Of a stretch of 20,711 nt of DNA, positions 17,181 to 20,711 are shown piece after piece; the stretch's first letter is position 1, and each line of letters begins with the position of its first letter. Made by a program: the position numbers and the translations under genes. Location of the stretch: contig MU633877.1 in NCBI GenBank assembly GCA_026770595.1, forward strand, positions 1 to 20,711, given 5' to 3'. The stretch comes from Ochromonadaceae sp. CCMP2298 (Eukaryota; Sar; Synurophyceae; Ochromonadales; Ochromonadaceae). The notes below the pieces were generated by a model that did not search any database, was not told where the DNA came from, and worked only from the letters and a program-made list of their open reading frames with translations.

Positions 17181-19881
17181 ATGGGTCTTTTTGCAACGCT
17201 GGGCTACGTGGTTCCCCTGGTGAAGGCGGCGGTGGAGGTGCTGCTTTACCTGTTCAGAATCTTCGTACTCCGCATACCGGTAAGCCACCTATCTACTTGT
17301 CGCATCTCGTCGGTCACCAGGCTCGGGGAGGCAGCTGTCCCACATGCGTGCACAGCGGTTCCCCTGGGACGATCTTGTCACCTCTGCTTCTGACTGTGCC
17401 TATACCCCCACCCCCTGTCTCTCGTCTCCCAGGTATCCTACCCCGGTGACCCCATCAGCAATCCGCAGTCGCGTAGAGGCAAATGGCCCGACAAGGAGTA
17501 CCGCATCGGCAGTGCGTGGGAGTTCTACAGCGACGCAGAGTCCCACCCAGTCTCGGAGCAGCAGACGCCTGGCCTGCTGCTGACTGGCGAGACTGCTGGT
17601 CGGCAGATCTGGGCTGCCTCCAAGGGCAAGGGCAAGGCCAAGAAGGGGGACAAGGGGCCCGACGTGGTCTTCAATCCCAGCAAGAACGTGAACGCATCTG
17701 ACCAGCTGATGCGCAACCAGCTGATCAGCAGGTGGACAGGTGCTAAGCCGGACAGCAGCGTGCCTGCCAGTGCCAAGGCGGCCGCAGTGAAGGGCATGGC
17801 CTTCTACCAGATGCTGCAGTGCGAGGACGGGCACTGGGCAGGCGACTACGGCGGTCCCATGTTCCTCCTGCCGGGCCTCATCTGCACCCTCTACCTGACC
17901 AAGGTGCCCTACCCCGCAGGCCGCAGGGAGGGCATGACTGCCTACCTGGTGAACCACCAGCAGCTGGATGGGGGCTGGGGCACGCACATCGAGTGCGCCA
18001 GCACCATGTTCGGCACAGTGCTCAGCTACGTGGCCCTGCGCCTGCTGGGAGAGGCCCCCGAGGCAGAGCACATGTGTCGCGCACGAGCCTTCATCCACTC
18101 CCACAAGGGCGTGCTCTATGCGCCCTCCTGGGCCAAGTTCTGGCTCGCGGTCATCGGCGTCTACGACTGGCGGGGGGTAAATTCCATCCCCGCAGAGATG
18201 TGGAGCCTGCCCCAGTGGTTCCCTCTGCACCCAGGCAAGCTGTGGTGCCACTGCCGCATGGTGTATCTGCCCATGTGCTACCTCTACTGCAAGCGCTACT
18301 CCCCCGATGTGTCCAAGGACCCCCTCCTGCAGGCCCTGAGGAGGGAGCTGTACCTGCAGGAGTACGAGGGCATCGACTGGGACGCGCACCGCCAGACCTG
18401 CGCGCCCATCGACGAGTACAGTCCTCTGAACCCCGTGATGAAGGTGGCTCAGGACTTGCTGGCACTGTACGAGAGGTGCCTGCCGCACGTGCCCTTCCTG
18501 CGCAACCTCCGGGACCGCGCATTGCAGTTCGTAATCGAGTACATCCACGCAGAGGACCTGCAGACCAACTACATATGCATAGGGCCCGTCAACAAGGCGC
18601 TCAACATGCTATCCATATTCGTGGCGCACGGGGGGGAGAGCGAGCACTTCCGCAGACACATAGCGAGGGTGGACGACTACCTGTGGGTGGCGGAGGACGG
18701 GGTGAAGATGCAGGGCTACAACGGGTCCCAGTGCTGGGACTCCTCCTTCGCTGTGCGCGCCATGGTGGAGGGCGGGTTGGTGGAGCAGTTCCCCCAGTGC
18801 GCAAAGAGGGTGTACGCCTACCTGCAGCGCACGCAGATCAGGGAGAACGAGGACAACAGAGAGAGGTACTACAGACACGAGTCCAAGGGGGGCTGGCCCT
18901 TCTCCACTGCGGCGCACGGCTGGCCCATCTCTGACTGCACTGCGGAGGGGCTCAAGGGGGTACTGGCCCTGCACAGCGACCAGCACAAGTCCCTCGTGCC
19001 CCCCTCCCAGCGCATCTCGGACCAGCGCCTAAGCGAGGCCTGCGACGTGCTGCTCTCCTACCACAACGCCGACGGGGGCTGGGCCACCTACGAGAACAAT
19101 AGGGGCTACCGCTGGTACGAGATGCTGAACCCCTCTGAGGTGTTCGGAGACATCATGATCGACTACTCGTACGTGGAGTGCTCCTCTGCCACCATCACCG
19201 CACTTAGAGAGTTCGCCAGTGCCATTCCCCACCACAGAGCAGCTGAAGTACTGAACGCCATACAGGCAGGGAGAGCGTTCCTCAAATCCATCCAGCGCAC
19301 TGACGGCAGCTGGTACGGGTCTTGGGGCAACTGCTTCACCTACGGGACCTGGTTCGGCATCGAGGGGCTGGTCTGCGCGGGAGAGAGCACCTCCTCCGAC
19401 AGCGTGCGCAGGGCGGTCTCCTTCCTGCTGGCCAAGCAGAACCCCAACGGCGGCTGGGGGGAGAGCTACCTCGCCTGCATTAACAAGGCGTACCCCAAGG
19501 AGGGCACGGGAGAGGTGAGACTCCCTTGCAGACACCCTTCTCGCCCCCCTCCCCGCCCATCTATTCTCGAACTTACCCTCCTTTTCATGTCGCACTTTCC
19601 ATTACCCCCACACACAGGACCTGGGTGAGGAGGGCAGCGGCGTGGTGCAGACGGGCTGGGCGATGCTGGGCCTGCTCTGCGGGGAGTGCACGGACAGGGC
19701 GGCGCTGGATCGTGGCAGGGACTACTTGATGCGCAAGCAGCTGGCCTCGGGGGACTGGGCGCAGGAGGGCATCACGGGAGTGTTCAACCGGTCGTGCGGC
19801 ATCACCTACTCGGCCTACAGGAACATATTCCCCATGTGGGCTCTACTGCGCTATGCCGCTAAGTACGATAAGGACGAGTAA
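17181..19881 (+). CDS. CAS1: Oxidosqualene cyclase, predicted cycloartenol synthase
   Basis: Cyclises 2,3-oxidosqualene to the first sterol skeleton on ER membranes. Exons are 17181-17279, 17433-19514 and 19618-19881; introns are 153 and 103 nt, both phase 0; 814 residues. Exon 1 encodes a hydrophobic N-terminus starting MGLFATLGYVVPLVKAAVEV, a likely membrane anchor absent from plant enzymes. A Lys/Gly linker (KGKGKAKKGDKG) precedes the catalytic body, explaining the extra length over the usual 750-760. The catalytic motif SDCTAE is at 533-538 with acid D534. Residues equivalent to Arabidopsis CAS1 Tyr410, His477 and Ile481 are Y462 (GYNGSQ), H528 and I532 (HGWPISD), the set tied to cycloartenol rather than lanosterol. 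QW-type repeats include DGGWG, DGGWATYE, TDGSWYGSW and NGGWGES. The C-terminus NRSCGITYSAYRNIFPMWAL is family-typical. Product specificity is inferred. Confidence 0.94.
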
Positions 19882-20102
19882 AACAATAGCAGAGAACACA
19901 CACCGCCAGGCCTTAGTGTAGTGAGTGGTGTGCAGTGCAGTGTGCAGTGTAATATATCTCCAGATCTACGCAACGATGTAAAAAGACGAGCACCCTTATG
20001 TCTACTATGTCTGCAAGGTTTACTAAAGTTCAGGTGTATAGAAGCCTGCGTTATTGTGTTACACCCAACCTCAAACAGCTCGCACACCTAACCAATAGAC
20101 AC
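19882..20102. other. Convergent intergenic region OSC/RPN7
   Basis: A 221-bp gap. TGTAA occurs at 19948-19952 and 19977-19981 for the plus-strand transcript, and its reverse (TTACA, 20059-20063) about 40 nt past the RPN7 stop. TGCAGTG-type short repeats lie at 19930-19950. No gene seen. Confidence 0.5.
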
Positions 20103-20592
20103 CTATACGTCTATGGCACGCACGAGTTTCTGGATCTGGTTGAGCAGCACGTCCCCCTTCTTGATCACGTCCTGGTACTGCGCGTTCTTCTTGTCGGGCC
20201 TGCTGGTCTCGATTATGTCCCCCACCTGTTAGAGGGGAAAGAAGACACAAAAGACATTAAAGATCATAAAAGACAGGAACAGAGTAGGAGATTAGGATTA
20301 AAAGACAGGAACAGAGTAGGGGATTAGGATAAAAAGACAGTAGTGTGAAACGAGGCGCTATCTGTACCTTGTCTATCTTTGCGTTCAGCCTGCCTGCTGC
20401 GATGAACCGAGACAGCTCTGCGTCCAGCATGGTGGTGCTGATGCCGAAGGATGCCGCCATGGAGGACAGCATCACGGAGCGGTAGGCCTCCAGGAACTGC
20501 CCGTAGGCCAGCACTCGGTACTCCCGCACCAGGTACACGGAGGCGGGTCCCAGGAACCGGTCCGCCAGGATGTCTGGGTGCACTGCCATGAT
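20103..20592 (-). CDS. RPN7: 26S proteasome regulatory subunit RPN7/PSMD6 (3' part; continues past right edge)
   Basis: RPN7 is a PCI-domain lid subunit of the 26S proteasome. Two terminal exons are visible, 20592-20368 and 20225-20103, separated by a 142-nt phase-0 intron (GTACAG...TAACAG). The 115 visible residues contain [38 protein letters not shown], and [16 protein letters not shown] across the junction, then [18 protein letters not shown] and the stop, all matching the RPN7 C-terminus (winged-helix part of PCI and terminal helix). The acceptor of the upstream intron is CCCCACAG just before ATC ATG at 20592, so this ATG is internal and not the start. The remainder lies outside the window to the right. 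Confidence 0.93.
20268..20340. repeat. 31-32-nt tandem repeat inside an RPN7 intron
   Basis: Two near-identical copies beginning AAAAGACAGGAACAGAGTAG (20268-20299 and 20300-20330) differ by one substitution and a terminal base, and a partial third AAAAGACAG follows (20332-20340). All within intron 20367-20226. Confidence 0.88.
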
Positions 20593-20651
20593 CTGTGGGG
20601 AGAGTGGGGAGGAGAGGAGGGGGTAGGTGAGAGGTGGGGCTGATGGGCGCA

Positions 20652-20707
20652 GGTATATGGTATATGGTATATGGTATATGGTATATGGTATATGGTATAT
20701 GGTATAT
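20652..20707. repeat. Heptamer microsatellite GGTATAT x8
   Basis: Eight exact copies of a 7-mer, in the upstream intron of RPN7 and ending a few bases from the window edge; it may continue in variant form. Copy number is likely variable. Confidence 0.95.
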
Positions 20708-20711
20708 AGTA

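Noticed and set aside
17042-17449. Plus-strand frame overlapping OSC exon 1
   Set aside because: Out of frame with the clearly conserved cyclase exon and crosses its intron.
17400-18548. 382-codon minus-strand open frame opposite the cyclase
   Set aside because: Fully overlaps conserved cyclase coding sequence and shows no recognisable protein features.

Overview
This is a gene-dense nuclear window from a GC-rich eukaryote with compact GT-AG introns (61 to 198 nt where both ends are visible). The genes present (VPS45, OST48/WBP1, PDHB, LYAR, a complex I PDSW-type subunit, VAC14, oxidosqualene cyclase, RPN7) are eukaryotic housekeeping genes. The cyclase carries the residues that mark cycloartenol synthases. 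A TspO-like membrane protein begins with a signal peptide ending in an A-T-A-F junction, resembling the bipartite plastid leader of algae with a secondary red plastid. Together these suggest a photosynthetic protist such as an ochrophyte or haptophyte. The species cannot be named from this sequence.

Layout, left to right: VPS45 5' part (-, runs off the left edge); OST48/WBP1 (-); PDHB (+); LYAR (-); NDUFB10/PDSW-like (+); an unrecognised signal-peptide protein (-); plastid TspO-like protein (+); mitochondrial-type DEDDh exonuclease with a DUF5710-like domain (-); TPR protein (+); small Cys-rich protein (-); VAC14 (+); cycloartenol synthase (+); RPN7/PSMD6 3' part (-, runs off the right edge). 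Five gene pairs are head to head and five are convergent; only VPS45/WBP1 and VAC14/OSC lie in tandem. Gaps are mostly 220 to 515 bp and hold short tandem repeats and small hairpins. I saw no transposon, rRNA, tRNA or CRISPR.

The exon models were assembled by hand from GT-AG junctions that join recognisable protein blocks in frame. Several first exons (LYAR, VAC14, PDHB, OSC, WBP1) are too short to stand out as open frames. First introns sit close to the start codon, usually just after a targeting or anchor segment. Three introns are multiples of three with no in-frame stop, so the unspliced frame reads straight through them.

There is no operon-like pathway here; the genes are unrelated housekeeping functions. 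The least explained parts are the 121-residue Cys-rich protein whose intron is telomere-like, the DUF5710-exonuclease fusion, the secreted or luminal protein at 6.8-8.7 kb, and the TPR protein at 11.6-13.3 kb.
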